Shown: positions 18,238-27,780 of the stretch, in pieces
Layout: every line of letters begins with the position of its first letter
Numbering within the stretch: the first letter of the stretch is position 1
From: Bacteroidales bacterium
Lineage (GTDB): Bacteria > Bacteroidota > Bacteroidia > Bacteroidales > UBA932
NCBI GenBank assembly: GCA_017626555.1
Contig: JAGAIM010000004.1
Span: 62,001 to 126,000 of the forward strand
Direction of reading: 5' to 3'
DNA: 64,000 nt
Position numbers and translations under genes: made by a program
The notes under the pieces: model-generated
The model's input: only the letters and a program-made list of their open reading frames with translations
Database searches by the model: none
What the model was told of the DNA's origin: nothing

Positions 18238-21200
18238 ATGGACAGGATTAGGAACTTACTGATGTCTCTGGCGGTGTTGTCCGTCGGCGGCGTTACGATG
18301 CAGGCACAAGGCGGCTATGGAATAAGCGGGGTGGTGACTGATGAATATGGACCTGTGATAGGTGCCGCGGTTGTGGAACTTAGTACCTCCAACGGCACAT
18401 CTACGGGTATTGACGGAGATTTTTCTCTTACGGTGACCGGGCCATCCGCTATGGTCGAGATCAGTTGCATCGGATATATATCACAAACTTTTGAGGCTGC
18501 TTCCGTTCCTTCGACGGTGGTGCTGAAAGCCGATAACGAGTATTTGGATGAGGTGGTCGTGGTAGGCTATGGAACGGTGAAGAAGGATGATCTGACCGGC
18601 TCGATATCAGCAATCAAAGCTGAGGATATCAACAGGGGTGCGGTAGTCAATACCCAGGATATGCTTAAGGGTAAGGTTGCAGGCCTTCTTGTGACTCCGG
18701 GTGATGGAGGACCCGGATCGGGGTCGAGAATAAGGATAAGGGGATCGGCATCGCTCAATGCTTCCAATGACCCTCTCATCGTGATAGACGGCGTTCCTGT
18801 GGCGCAAGGCGCAGGTGGAGCTATGTCCAATCCTCTTGATCTTCTCAACCCTAATGATATCGAGTCATTCTCGGTGCTGAAGGATGCTTCTTCTGCAGCG
18901 ATATATGGCTCCAGGGCATCAAACGGTGTGATTCTCATTACAACGAAGAAAGGCCGTGGAGGGACGCCTCAGGTGGCATATAGCGGTTCTGTGAGCGTGC
19001 AGCATATATCCGGGAAGGTGCCGGTGATGTCCGCTTCGGAATTGAGAGACTTTTATGCCGATACATATCCTGCCGGCACACCAACGGGCGACAGGATAGC
19101 GGAACTTTCCGGATCTTCCGACACAGACTGGCAGGATATGGTGTTCAGAACGGCCTTTGCAACTGAGCATAATCTCAGTGTCTATGGCAATCTGAAGGGA
19201 CGGATGCCATATAGAGCATCAGCAGGTTATAGCGGCCAGCAGGGAACGTTGAGGGAGTCGCGGTACGACAGGGGGACTATGGATATAGTCCTGTCGCCGG
19301 AATTCTTTGACAAGCATCTCACAGTAGATCTTAATGCCAAGGGGGTATATTCATACTCTGATTACTCTGACGGAGGAACTGTAGGCAATGCGGCATTCTT
19401 CAATCCTACCCGGGATCCATACTGGAGAAAGGCAGATGGAACCATAGACTATACGACGACAAACGGCTATTGGAATTACGGAAACGGACGCGGAGAGGCA
19501 TTCACGCCCAATGTGCTTGTCGGTCCAAGCCCTTTGTCACAACTTTACGACAGCATAAGTGATGCTTCCTCCGGCCGTTTCATCGGCCGTATAGCCTTGG
19601 ATTACAAGGTTCACGGCTTTGAGGCTCTGCGCTTCAATGTGAGTGCCGGTGTGGATATAACAGCGACGGATTCATACAATGGAGTACGCCCCGGATCCTT
19701 CCAGGCATACGCGGATACGGATAATCTCCGCATAGGAAAGCATAGCAAGGGCAGGAACGTCAGCAGGAGCCAGGTGCTGGAGATGTACTCCAACTACAGC
19801 GGGAACTGGGGTATCCACAATCTGGATGTGATGGTGGGATATTCCTGGCAGAACAACTGGTGGTCGTCTCGTAGCATAAATTATTTCAATGAGACCAATG
19901 AGGTCGTGCTGAACCCGGGCGAGACAGTGGATTCACGTTATCTTACCTATCGCAATGAGAATTACCTGGTCTCATTCTATGGCCGTATAAATTATTCCAT
20001 TGACTCTCGTTATGTATTCACTTTTACGGCACGAGGTGACGGATCCAGCAAATTCGCGAAGTCTTACAGATGGGGATTCTTCCCGTCCGGTGCCTTTGCC
20101 TGGAATGTATCCAAAGAACCATTCCTGAAGGATGTGAAGGCTGTTACTTCCCTTAGATTGAGATTGTCGGCAGGACTTACCGGTCAGCAGGACGGTATCG
20201 GCGACTATGTACATCTGGCACGTTACAACAGGTCCAATGCTCCTTACCTTACTTACAATATGGGAGGTGGAGACTATGTATTCCAACTTACCCCTCAGGC
20301 ATACGATCCTACCATAAGATGGGAGACGACCCTTACATACAATGTCGGAATAGACTACGGATTCTTCAATGACCGTCTTAGCGGAAGCATTGATGCATAT
20401 ATCCGTGATACCAAGGATCTTCTGAATTCCGTGCAGGTGCCTATGGGCTCGAATTTCGGCAACAAACTGATGACCAATATCGGATCCATACGCAACAAGG
20501 GACTGGAGTTCTCTATAAATGCGGTGCCTGTACAGAGAGGAGATTTGAGCGTACAGGTCGGCTTCAACGGCACTTTCCAGGACACAGAGTTCACCAAACT
20601 CAATCCTACTGAGGATAATAACTATTATATCGAAGCAGGAAATATTTCCAAAGGAACCGGAGGCTATCTGTGCCGTCAGATGGTGGGTTATGCTCCATAT
20701 ACATATTATACATACGAGCAGAAATATTATCCTGACGGCAAGCCGATGCAGAATGAGTTCGTGGACAGGGACGGGAACGGTGTGATAACAGAAAATGACA
20801 GGTATATGACAGGCAAAAGTGCAGCACCGAAATTCTACTATGGCCTGAATATGAAGGTCACCTGGCGAAACTGGGATTTCGGCCTCAACGGTCACGGAGC
20901 GGCGGGAACCTGGGTATTCAACGATTTCGCATCATCCAATTCGACATCAAGCCTCGATTTGAACTCGGGGGCTCTTCCGAATCAGGCGAAACTTGTCAAG
21001 AAGACAGGCTTTACCGCTCCTAACAGCGTGCAGCAGTGGTATTCTGACTATTTCCTCGAGAATGCGTCGTTCTTTAGACTGGATGATATCAATCTGGGAT
21101 ATACATTCCGCGGTATTGGAAGGTGGGACACTGATGTACGTCTTGGTTTTGGAGTTCAGAATGTGTTCGTACTCACAGGATACAGCGGAATGGATCCGGA

Positions 21201-21282
21201 AGTCATATCCGAAACGGGAATAGACAATATCATCTGGCCGCGTCCGAGGACCTGGTCACTTCGCATTAATGTCAATTTTTAG
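18238..21282 (+). CDS. SusC/RagA-family TonB-dependent transporter (copy 2)
   Basis: A 1014-residue paralogue of the first SusC. The signal peptide ends at TMQAQ (about 23). The CarboxypepD_reg-like domain begins YGISGVVTDEYGPVIGAAV and the plug has EVVVVGYGTVKKDDLTGSI, PLIVIDGVP and AAIYGSRASNGVI. The C-terminus IIWPRPRTWSLRINVNF ends in Phe as usual. N-terminal and plug segments are close to copy 1 while the barrel loops differ, so the pair probably arose by duplication and now handles another glycan or chain length. Codon choice is richer in AGG and ATA than copy 1, which suggests a separate history or lower expression. Its SusD follows after 86 bp. Confidence 0.96.
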   Translation: MDRIRNLLMSLAVLSVGGVTMQAQGGYGISGVVTDEYGPVIGAAVVELSTSNGTSTGIDGDFSLTVTGPSAMVEISCIGYISQTFEAASVPSTVVLKADNEYLDEVVVVGYGTVKKDDLTGSISAIKAEDINRGAVVNTQDMLKGKVAGLLVTPGDGGPGSGSRIRIRGSASLNASNDPLIVIDGVPVAQGAGGAMSNPLDLLNPNDIESFSVLKDASSAAIYGSRASNGVILITTKKGRGGTPQVAYSGSVSVQHISGKVPVMSASELRDFYADTYPAGTPTGDRIAELSGSSDTDWQDMVFRTAFATEHNLSVYGNLKGRMPYRASAGYSGQQGTLRESRYDRGTMDIVLSPEFFDKHLTVDLNAKGVYSYSDYSDGGTVGNAAFFNPTRDPYWRKADGTIDYTTTNGYWNYGNGRGEAFTPNVLVGPSPLSQLYDSISDASSGRFIGRIALDYKVHGFEALRFNVSAGVDITATDSYNGVRPGSFQAYADTDNLRIGKHSKGRNVSRSQVLEMYSNYSGNWGIHNLDVMVGYSWQNNWWSSRSINYFNETNEVVLNPGETVDSRYLTYRNENYLVSFYGRINYSIDSRYVFTFTARGDGSSKFAKSYRWGFFPSGAFAWNVSKEPFLKDVKAVTSLRLRLSAGLTGQQDGIGDYVHLARYNRSNAPYLTYNMGGGDYVFQLTPQAYDPTIRWETTLTYNVGIDYGFFNDRLSGSIDAYIRDTKDLLNSVQVPMGSNFGNKLMTNIGSIRNKGLEFSINAVPVQRGDLSVQVGFNGTFQDTEFTKLNPTEDNNYYIEAGNISKGTGGYLCRQMVGYAPYTYYTYEQKYYPDGKPMQNEFVDRDGNGVITENDRYMTGKSAAPKFYYGLNMKVTWRNWDFGLNGHGAAGTWVFNDFASSNSTSSLDLNSGALPNQAKLVKKTGFTAPNSVQQWYSDYFLENASFFRLDDINLGYTFRGIGRWDTDVRLGFGVQNVFVLTGYSGMDPEVISETGIDNIIWPRPRTWSLRINVNF

Positions 21283-21286
21283 TCAT

Positions 21287-21345
21287 TGTCATTCCGAGCG
21301 ACCGTCCCTGCTGTCATTCCGAGCGACCGGAGGGAGACGAGGAAT
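21287..21345 (+). repeat. tandem intergenic repeat between susC2 and susD2
   Basis: TGTCATTCCGAGCGACCG occurs twice (21287-21304 and 21312-21329, period 25). The second copy continues to GAGGAATCT, so ATTCC and GGAAT can pair. A diverged relative lies at 53544-53572. This resembles a dispersed palindromic repeat family; it interrupts the susC-susD spacing, which is only 13 bp in copy 1. Confidence 0.6.
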
Positions 21346-21368
21346 CTAAATATTAAAAAACTACAAAT

Positions 21369-23006
21369 ATGAAACGAACAATATATATATTACTCACAGC
21401 AACAGCACTTTTTGCTGCCTGCGTCAATGATCTGGATACACTTCCGTTGAACAAGACCGAGCCCGTGTCCGAATATGTCTATGGAGCAAATGAAACGGCC
21501 TATAAGGAGGGTCTGGGGAGGTTGTATTTTCAGTTTGTCACCAATGATCTGACCGATCTGCAGCAGATGGATGGGGGTGCTTCCGAAGTCATCAGGGCAT
21601 TCTGGTCGGTGCAGGAGACTTCAACGGACGAAGCGAAATGCTCCTGGGAGAATGATGCCTGGGTGAGGGCTCTGAATACCAACACCTGGTCGGAAGTGCA
21701 GAATGATGCCGTCTATGCTGTTTATGTCAGGACGCTTCAGGGCATTGCGCTAGTGAATGAATATCTGCGTCAGACAACTCCGGAGAAACTTCAGTCTAGG
21801 GGAGTTTCCGCGGAACTTGCCCGGAAGATCGACGGATTCAGGGATGAAGCCAGATTCATCAGAGCCTATCTCTACTGGATGGCTATAGATTGTTTCGGAA
21901 GCGTACCTTTCACAACGGAAGAGTCGCCTTTCGGCGGTGCTTACTTCCCTCAGCAGGCATCGCGCACGGATATTTTCGACTGGTGTGTGGGAGAACTTCG
22001 ATATCTGATGTCCGAAGACAGCGATCTGCTTCCGGCACGCTCGAATTATCCCCGTGCCGACAAAGGATCCGCTGCAGGACTTCTGGCACGTATGTATCTG
22101 AATTCCGAGGTATATACCGGTGTGGAAAGATGGGAGGAGGCCAAGGAAGTGTGCGAAAGCATATTTGCGATGGGATATGCCCTTTGTCCGGATTATGCGG
22201 CCTTGTTCAGAGGAGATAACGGTGAAAATATGCAGGCAAGAGGAGAAATGCTTTGGGCTGTTGATTATAGCGACAGCAAGACCCAGTCGTACGGCGGGAC
22301 ATCTTATATCCTAAGCGCCACACTGGCTTCCACTGATATTACCGAAGCATCCCGTCCGAACGGGCAGCGTAACGGCTGGGCCGGCCTGAGGGTGCCGTAC
22401 GAATTTGTTTCAACATATTTCAATGTCAGCGGACAGGATTATCAGACTGGTGCGTATGAGGTCGCCGACAAAAGGGGAGAGGTATTCTATATCAAAGGAA
22501 GATCAGAGTCGATGGATGGGGCTCTCTATAACTTTATGAACGGCTGGTCTTGCCTGAAATTCAATAATATACCGTTCGGACAGACGAATGAATCCTTCCT
22601 TCCGCAATCCGCTCTTAAAACATTTTCCGATGTGGATTTCCCTATGATCCGTCTAGGGGAGATTTACCTTATATACGCAGAAGCCTGTATGAATACGGGT
22701 GCCGAGGCGTTGGCTCTGCCTAAACTCCGGGAACTCTCGTCAAGAGCCGGAGTCGAGCCACCTCAGCAGATAACCCGGGATTTTCTGGTGGCGGAAAGAG
22801 CCAGGGAACTTATGTGGGAGGCTCACAGAAGGACTGACCTCATCAGATATGGATTATATCACACTGATGCATATCTCTGGCCTTACAAGGGAGGGGATTC
22901 GTTCAAGGGACAGGCTTTCCCGGAGTATAAATGCCTGTTCTCTATCCCTCCTACGGAACTTGCAACCAACGACAGACTGGTCCAGAATCCGGGATATGCG
23001 CGCTAG
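21369..23006 (+). CDS. SusD/RagB-family nutrient-binding lipoprotein (copy 2)
   Basis: A 545-residue lipoprotein with lipobox C18 (ALFAAC). Family landmarks are EARFIRAYLYWMAIDCFGSVPF, the central DKGSAAGLLARMYLN, and the C-terminal AERARELMWEAHRRTDLIRYG followed by LFSIPPTELATNDRLVQNPGY. It partners the second SusC. Unlike copy 1 no SusE-like or glycoside hydrolase gene follows; its stop is 1 nt from the stop of the convergent methyltransferase gene and no terminator hairpin was found there. The ligand is probably an alpha-glucan by association only. Confidence 0.95.
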   Translation: MKRTIYILLTATALFAACVNDLDTLPLNKTEPVSEYVYGANETAYKEGLGRLYFQFVTNDLTDLQQMDGGASEVIRAFWSVQETSTDEAKCSWENDAWVRALNTNTWSEVQNDAVYAVYVRTLQGIALVNEYLRQTTPEKLQSRGVSAELARKIDGFRDEARFIRAYLYWMAIDCFGSVPFTTEESPFGGAYFPQQASRTDIFDWCVGELRYLMSEDSDLLPARSNYPRADKGSAAGLLARMYLNSEVYTGVERWEEAKEVCESIFAMGYALCPDYAALFRGDNGENMQARGEMLWAVDYSDSKTQSYGGTSYILSATLASTDITEASRPNGQRNGWAGLRVPYEFVSTYFNVSGQDYQTGAYEVADKRGEVFYIKGRSESMDGALYNFMNGWSCLKFNNIPFGQTNESFLPQSALKTFSDVDFPMIRLGEIYLIYAEACMNTGAEALALPKLRELSSRAGVEPPQQITRDFLVAERARELMWEAHRRTDLIRYGLYHTDAYLWPYKGGDSFKGQAFPEYKCLFSIPPTELATNDRLVQNPGYAR

Positions 23007-23007
23007 C

Positions 23008-23670
23008 CTATAGTTTCTTGCGGATTATGTTGAGGCCGTCGCGAAGAGGAAGTATCACTGATTCTACGCGGCGGTCGTCACGTATCATATCATTGAAACG
23101 CGCGATTCCCAGCGTCTGCTTGTCCTGAGGCAGAGGATTCTGGCATACTTTTCCGTCCCAGAGGACATTGTCAGCGAGGATGAGGCCTCCCGGACGTACC
23201 ATATCGAAGACAAGGTCGTAATACTCGCAATATTCGCGTTTGTTGGCGTCCATATACACAATGTCATAGAGCATATCATCCGCTGGTTCGCTACCCATAT
23301 CCTCGCGCAGTCTGCGGAGGGTTTCCTTGCAGTCTCCGATATGCAGGCTTATCCTGTCCGACAGACCGGCACGCTCGAAGCCTTCAAGAATGAGGTCTTC
23401 AAGTTCGTCGTTCAGTTCGAGGGTGTCGAGGTGGCCGTTGCCGGGAAGTGCCGAGGCGAGGCAGATGGCGGAATAGCCTGTGAAGGTGCCGAGTTCAAGA
23501 ATCCTTCTTGCTCCTGTCATCTGTACAAGCATCCTCATAAACTGTCCCTGAACGCTCCCGGAGAGCATCCTGGCGTGGTTTGTTCTGATATGCGTCTGCT
23601 TCTCGACCCAGTCCAGAGCCTCGCTCTGCGGTGTCTGATGCTCTTCGATATATTTATAAATCTCCTCCAT
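23008..23670 (-). CDS. SAM-dependent O-methyltransferase (CCoAOMT/Methyltransf_3 family)
   Basis: A 220-residue cytoplasmic class I methyltransferase. The SAM-binding motif I is RILELGTFTGYSAICLA (about 53-69), with DTLELNDELEDL as the acidic loop. The metal/substrate region is YDIVYMDANKREYCEYYD and VRPGGLILADNVLWDGKV, with Asp and Asn residues matching the divalent-cation sites of catechol-type O-methyltransferases. The natural substrate in Bacteroidota is not known. A long composite inverted repeat separates it from the upstream peptidase gene. Confidence 0.9.
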   Translation of the reverse strand: MEEIYKYIEEHQTPQSEALDWVEKQTHIRTNHARMLSGSVQGQFMRMLVQMTGARRILELGTFTGYSAICLASALPGNGHLDTLELNDELEDLILEGFERAGLSDRISLHIGDCKETLRRLREDMGSEPADDMLYDIVYMDANKREYCEYYDLVFDMVRPGGLILADNVLWDGKVCQNPLPQDKQTLGIARFNDMIRDDRRVESVILPLRDGLNIIRKKL

Positions 23671-23686
23671 ATTTCATCAGTATTCG

Positions 23687-23785
23687 CGGATATTCCGGTA
23701 TGATGGAATTGACCCCCGCCTTCGCTGCGCTCAGGCACCCCCTAGCCGGGGGTGGCACGTCAATTCCATCATACCGGAATATCCG
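23687..23785. repeat. 27-bp perfect inverted repeat with a 45-nt GC-rich loop cassette
   Basis: Arms 23687-23713 and 23759-23785 are exact reverse complements. The loop has its own pairing potential (CCCCCG with CGGGGG) and is much richer in G and C than the flanks. The layout looks like a terminator-type hairpin whose loop received a repeat cassette. It lies between the M16 peptidase and methyltransferase genes. Confidence 0.85.
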
Positions 23786-23786
23786 G

Positions 23787-25055
23787 CTATATGTAAATGA
23801 GTTTAGATAACCTGTTTCTGTCAAATATCTTTATCGCCATCTCCTGGATGTCTTCTGCGGTGATGCCTTCCACCAAAGTTCTGTTATCCTTTCCATCAGA
23901 TATCTTGCTATATGCCAGAAGACTCTTTCCCATAGAAAGACATTGTGTCTCGCCGTTGTCTCCGCTGATCGCAATCTGCCCCAGCAATTGCTTCTTGGCT
24001 GCTTTGAGGCGTCTCTCTGACAAAGGTTCTGCCTGCAGTTTCGCAATTTCCTTGTCGATGGCCTTCATACATTTCTCAAGATTGGCCTTGTCGCATCCCA
24101 ATGTTATGGCAACAAGACCGGTATCTGTGAACTGTGTGTATCCGCATTCGACTCCATATACCCATCCGTTCTTTTCCCTGAGTACGGAATTGAGGATTGA
24201 ATTTGTAGCCGGCCCTCCCAGAATATTGCATAGAAGCACTGTAGCGAGTCGTTCCCTTTCTTGATAGAGTGATGGCGCCAGGCCTCCGATGACGCAATTC
24301 GCCTGATGATTCCTTTTGTTTATAGTCTTGTCGAAAGGCTTGGCTATGGGCGTGCTGCGGTTGCTGCATAAGAATGCTGCCGCCCCTCTTTCCCCACATT
24401 CCTGAGCAGTATGACAGGACGACAGTTCGTTCCCGAAAAATTTTTCTGCCAGTTTCAGAATGCCCTTTTCCATCCTCTCCTCGTCGATGTCAGCCACGAC
24501 AGTAAAAGCCATACGGCAAGGCTGGAATTTCTCTCCGACAAAGGAAAGAAGTTCATCTCTGGTGATTTTCCTGACCGATGCACTTGTTCCGAGAATGTTG
24601 CCGCTCAATGGATGTCCCTGGAATATCATCTCCTCGAACCTGTCATATATATCCTCGGACGGAGTGTCCTTGTAGGACTGGATCTCATCAATGACGACTC
24701 CTTTCTCGGTCTGGATCTCATTTTCTGGAAACGTCGGACTGGTGGCCAGTTCGAAGAGGAGTCCTGCAGCCTTGCTGAGATCTTCCTTCAGAACGGTGGC
24801 GTGAAATACAATCTCCTCCTTGGTCGTGAATGCGTTGAGTTCACCGCCTAAGCGGTCGAGGTAACTGTTTATTACAGAGGCACTTCTTTTTGAAGTTCCC
24901 TTGAATATAGTGTGTTCCGTGAAATGCGCGATCCCGCAATGGTATCCTGCTTCATCCCTTGTTCCGCATTTTATGCTCAAAGCGCAGTAACCCACCGCAG
25001 ATCCGCTTTTCTTTACAGCATATTGAAGTCCGCAACTTGCTTTTCCGCTTTTCAT
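23787..25055 (-). CDS. M16-family zinc metalloprotease
   Basis: A 422-residue peptidase of the pitrilysin/processing-peptidase family. The inverted zinc motif HxxEH is HFTEH at residues 44-48, and the third ligand fits E124 (VVIDEIQSYKD), 76 residues on. The second, inactive half follows from about residue 215 (NHQANCVIGGLAPSLYQERE). Length is that of a single-chain bacterial M16B enzyme. No signal peptide is seen, so it is probably cytoplasmic. It starts 3 nt after the upstream exported protein gene, forming a two-gene operon. Confidence 0.93.
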   Translation of the reverse strand: MKSGKASCGLQYAVKKSGSAVGYCALSIKCGTRDEAGYHCGIAHFTEHTIFKGTSKRSASVINSYLDRLGGELNAFTTKEEIVFHATVLKEDLSKAAGLLFELATSPTFPENEIQTEKGVVIDEIQSYKDTPSEDIYDRFEEMIFQGHPLSGNILGTSASVRKITRDELLSFVGEKFQPCRMAFTVVADIDEERMEKGILKLAEKFFGNELSSCHTAQECGERGAAAFLCSNRSTPIAKPFDKTINKRNHQANCVIGGLAPSLYQERERLATVLLCNILGGPATNSILNSVLREKNGWVYGVECGYTQFTDTGLVAITLGCDKANLEKCMKAIDKEIAKLQAEPLSERRLKAAKKQLLGQIAISGDNGETQCLSMGKSLLAYSKISDGKDNRTLVEGITAEDIQEMAIKIFDRNRLSKLIYI

Positions 25056-25058
25056 TTC

Positions 25059-25907
25059 CTACCTCCTGTGTGCAGTGATGCGTTCTAAATCTTCCGGCAG
25101 GAATCCCGCACCTGCTTTCTTTGTGATTCTGTGCTTTTTGAAATAGTACAGAGTGTGGGTCTCCGAATCAATGAGCATCTTATAGCAGTACGAACCGACG
25201 ACAGGTTCAGATGGAACCGCTACATAACTCACCAATGTGGCTGGGGCATAGTCGAGAATGAAACTGTCAGCCTCGTCTTCATCTGTGACGATGATCCCTT
25301 TGTCGGCGATGGTCACAAGTATGCTTTCCGTGATGAGGCTGCTGAGGTCTTCTTCGGAGAATACGATGTCCATATCGTCAGATTTTGCGATATTTATGCT
25401 GTAGTTGCCCAGCCCTCCATATCCATTTATGTCTCTTTCCATCGACTGCAGAGTGTGATCCTGGATTATGTCGAGAAATGCTGGCAGAAACACGAACTCT
25501 CTGCCGGAAGGATACTCTGCCGATGCGAAAGGAAGGGATACGACTTCGAGCATTCCGTCTATTCCTTTTTCTGCACCCTTACCTCCTTTGACGAGAGTGA
25601 GAAACTGCAGGCCGGGAGCCGTCTCTTTCTTGAACTGACCGAATGTGCTCATCAGGAAATAATAATTATCGTCCTTTTTGATTGTTTCGAATTCTTCGAG
25701 TGTGCAGAATTCATAAGGCGATATTCTCCATCTGGCGGCAATCTCGTCTTTGATGACTGTGTCGTAGAATGCGTTCCCGTTCAGAACCACTTTCGTGATC
25801 TTCTGCGTGAAGTCATTGATCTTCATTTTCTTCGTGTTGATCTGCGCCTGGGCTCCTGCTGTCAGCGGCAGTATCATAGAAATGATAAATATAATGATTC
25901 TTTTCAT
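25059..25907 (-). CDS. conserved exported protein of unknown function
   Basis: A 282-residue protein with a signal peptide (KRIIIFIISMILPLTAGAQ) and a mature part of mixed alpha/beta character without a domain I recognise. It contains few cysteines and no lipobox, so it is probably periplasmic. ATG 25907 is chosen over an in-frame ATG at 25979: the -7 box at 25938-25945 lies between them and the signal peptide starts exactly at 25907. It is the first gene of an operon with the M16 peptidase, which hints at an envelope task but no more. Confidence 0.75.
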   Translation of the reverse strand: MKRIIIFIISMILPLTAGAQAQINTKKMKINDFTQKITKVVLNGNAFYDTVIKDEIAARWRISPYEFCTLEEFETIKKDDNYYFLMSTFGQFKKETAPGLQFLTLVKGGKGAEKGIDGMLEVVSLPFASAEYPSGREFVFLPAFLDIIQDHTLQSMERDINGYGGLGNYSINIAKSDDMDIVFSEEDLSSLITESILVTIADKGIIVTDEDEADSFILDYAPATLVSYVAVPSEPVVGSYCYKMLIDSETHTLYYFKKHRITKKAGAGFLPEDLERITAHRR

Positions 25908-25937
25908 CTTCTTGGTCGGATTGGTTGAAATAATATG

Positions 25938-25945
25938 CAAAGATA
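25938..25945 (-). promoter_or_regulatory. Bacteroidota -7 box (TATCTTTG) for the exported protein/M16 operon
   Basis: The minus-strand octamer predicts transcription starting near 25931, 24 nt before ATG 25907. It decides against the upstream ATG at 25979. Confidence 0.6.
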
Positions 25946-25988
25946 CATTTTTAAAAGCGAGGAAAATATTTTCTTTCAAAAATAGTGC

Positions 25989-25996
25989 TATATTTG
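25989..25996 (+). promoter_or_regulatory. Bacteroidota -7 box (TATATTTG) for dnaX
   Basis: The octamer lies 22 bp upstream of the dnaX ATG and is divergent from the box at 25938-25945. Confidence 0.6.
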
Positions 25997-26018
25997 TAAG
26001 TTACACCAAAGAACGGAT

Positions 26019-27752
26019 ATGTCACAGTATATAGTATCAGCAAGAAAGTACAGGCCGGATTCCTTCGGGACGCTCATCGGTCAGGATAATATCGCGCAGA
26101 CCCTCAAGAACTCGATCCTTAGGGGACAACTTGCGCACGCATACCTTTTCTGCGGACCGCGTGGAGTGGGCAAGACCACAACCGCGCGTATCTTCGCGAA
26201 GATGATAAACTGCTCCAATCCGTCGGAGGAGATGGAGCCGTGCGGCACCTGCGAGTCCTGTCTTTCATTCGCAGAAGGACGTTCGTACTGTATCCACGAA
26301 CTTGATGCCGCTTCAAACAATGGAGTGGAAGACATCAAGACGCTTATGGATCAGGTGCGCATACCTCCTCAGGTGGGACGTTACAGCGTATATATCATTG
26401 ACGAGGTGCATATGCTTTCTCAGGCTGCCTTCAATGCATTCCTCAAGACCTTGGAGGAACCGCCTGCACACGCGATCTTCATCCTGGCTACTACTGAGAA
26501 ACATAAAATCCTGCCTACAATCCTTTCAAGGTGTCAGACATACGACTTCAACAGGATCACTGTCGATAATATAGTGAAGAATCTTCGTATGGTGGCTTCC
26601 AGCGAGGGTATTTCCATAGATGACGAATCGCTTCACGTGATTGCACACAAGGCCGACGGCGCTATGCGTGATGCTCTCACGATATTCGACCAGACTGTGG
26701 CATTCTGCGGTACGGATGTGAAATATCAGGATGTACTGCGCAATCTCAATGTGCTTGACTATGAGTATAGTTTCTCATTGGTCGATGCTTTTCTGAAAGG
26801 GGATTATCCTGTAGCGCTGACTGCTTTTGATGAGATCCTGACCAAGGGATTCAATGCCCTTCATTTCGTTGCTGCCCTGTCGAAACACCTTCGTGATCTT
26901 GTCGTTAGCAAGAGCGGTGGACTGGAGGCTCTTCTTGAACTTCCGGATTCTCTGAAGGTACGCTATAAGGAGCAGGCGGACAGATGTCCTCTCAATTTCC
27001 TTTACGAGGCTCTTACGGTCACAACTCAGTGTGAATCAGGCTACAGGGCAAGTGTCAATCCACGTCTCCATATAGAGTTCGCGTTGATGCGTCTCAGTTT
27101 CCTTACAGGCAAATTGAATCAGACTGCTCCAGTACAGGCCGTTCAGCAACCGGCTCCTGTCAATGTTCCTGCGGCTCCTGCTGCAGTGACTGCGGCTCCG
27201 TCGGCAGCCCCTTCAGCGCCGGTTCCGATGGCTTCTGAGCCTGCTCGGGAGACAGCACCGTCTCAGCCTCGCGAGCGACGTGCCCGTGCTTCCCGCACCG
27301 GGGCGGGATTGTCGATGAAGGCTATGATGGAAGATGCTCCGTCAACTGATGCAAATGCTTCCAAGGCTGATGTACCGGTACCTGATGATGCTATCCTCAG
27401 AGCCAAATGGCCGGAACTTGCCGAGGTGTATAATGATAAGCCGCGTCTTTCCAGTATGCTCAAGAGCACGAGTCTTGATATTGAGGAAGGGGAGGATGCC
27501 AAGACCGTGACATTCAGGGTTGTGAACGATGCCCAGAAGGATTGGGTAGAGTCCAAACTTCTGCACGAACTTGAAGGAAATTACAGAAAGATCGTCGGAT
27601 GTATGAAAGTGTATCTTCGTGTTGCGGTGACTCCGGACGATGCCCCGGAACAGAAGAAGATATATATGCCGAGCGAACAGGCAAAGGAACTGATGGCTCA
27701 GAATGAAGAGGTCAAGAGTCTGGTGAAGGATCTGGAACTTGATATAAAATAG
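26019..27752 (+). CDS. dnaX: DNA polymerase III subunit gamma/tau
   Basis: A 577-residue clamp-loader ATPase. Walker A is GPRGVGKT (46-53), and a four-Cys zinc module uses C65, C75, C78 and C81. Walker B is IIDEVHML and the SRC arginine-finger motif is in TILSRCQTYDF. The three AAA+ domains end near residue 365, followed by a Pro/Ala-rich linker (to about 425) and a C-terminal domain of about 140 residues. It is shorter than E. coli tau; no slippery frameshift site was identified. lptB follows after 28 nt. Confidence 0.96.
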   Translation: MSQYIVSARKYRPDSFGTLIGQDNIAQTLKNSILRGQLAHAYLFCGPRGVGKTTTARIFAKMINCSNPSEEMEPCGTCESCLSFAEGRSYCIHELDAASNNGVEDIKTLMDQVRIPPQVGRYSVYIIDEVHMLSQAAFNAFLKTLEEPPAHAIFILATTEKHKILPTILSRCQTYDFNRITVDNIVKNLRMVASSEGISIDDESLHVIAHKADGAMRDALTIFDQTVAFCGTDVKYQDVLRNLNVLDYEYSFSLVDAFLKGDYPVALTAFDEILTKGFNALHFVAALSKHLRDLVVSKSGGLEALLELPDSLKVRYKEQADRCPLNFLYEALTVTTQCESGYRASVNPRLHIEFALMRLSFLTGKLNQTAPVQAVQQPAPVNVPAAPAAVTAAPSAAPSAPVPMASEPARETAPSQPRERRARASRTGAGLSMKAMMEDAPSTDANASKADVPVPDDAILRAKWPELAEVYNDKPRLSSMLKSTSLDIEEGEDAKTVTFRVVNDAQKDWVESKLLHELEGNYRKIVGCMKVYLRVAVTPDDAPEQKKIYMPSEQAKELMAQNEEVKSLVKDLELDIK

Positions 27753-27780
27753 CCCTTGATGGCGTAAAATATACAATTAT

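Noticed and set aside
19972-20895. 307-codon open frame antisense to susC2
   Set aside because: Composition is shadow-like (Cys/His/Ile rich without domains) and the sense strand encodes a complete SusC barrel.
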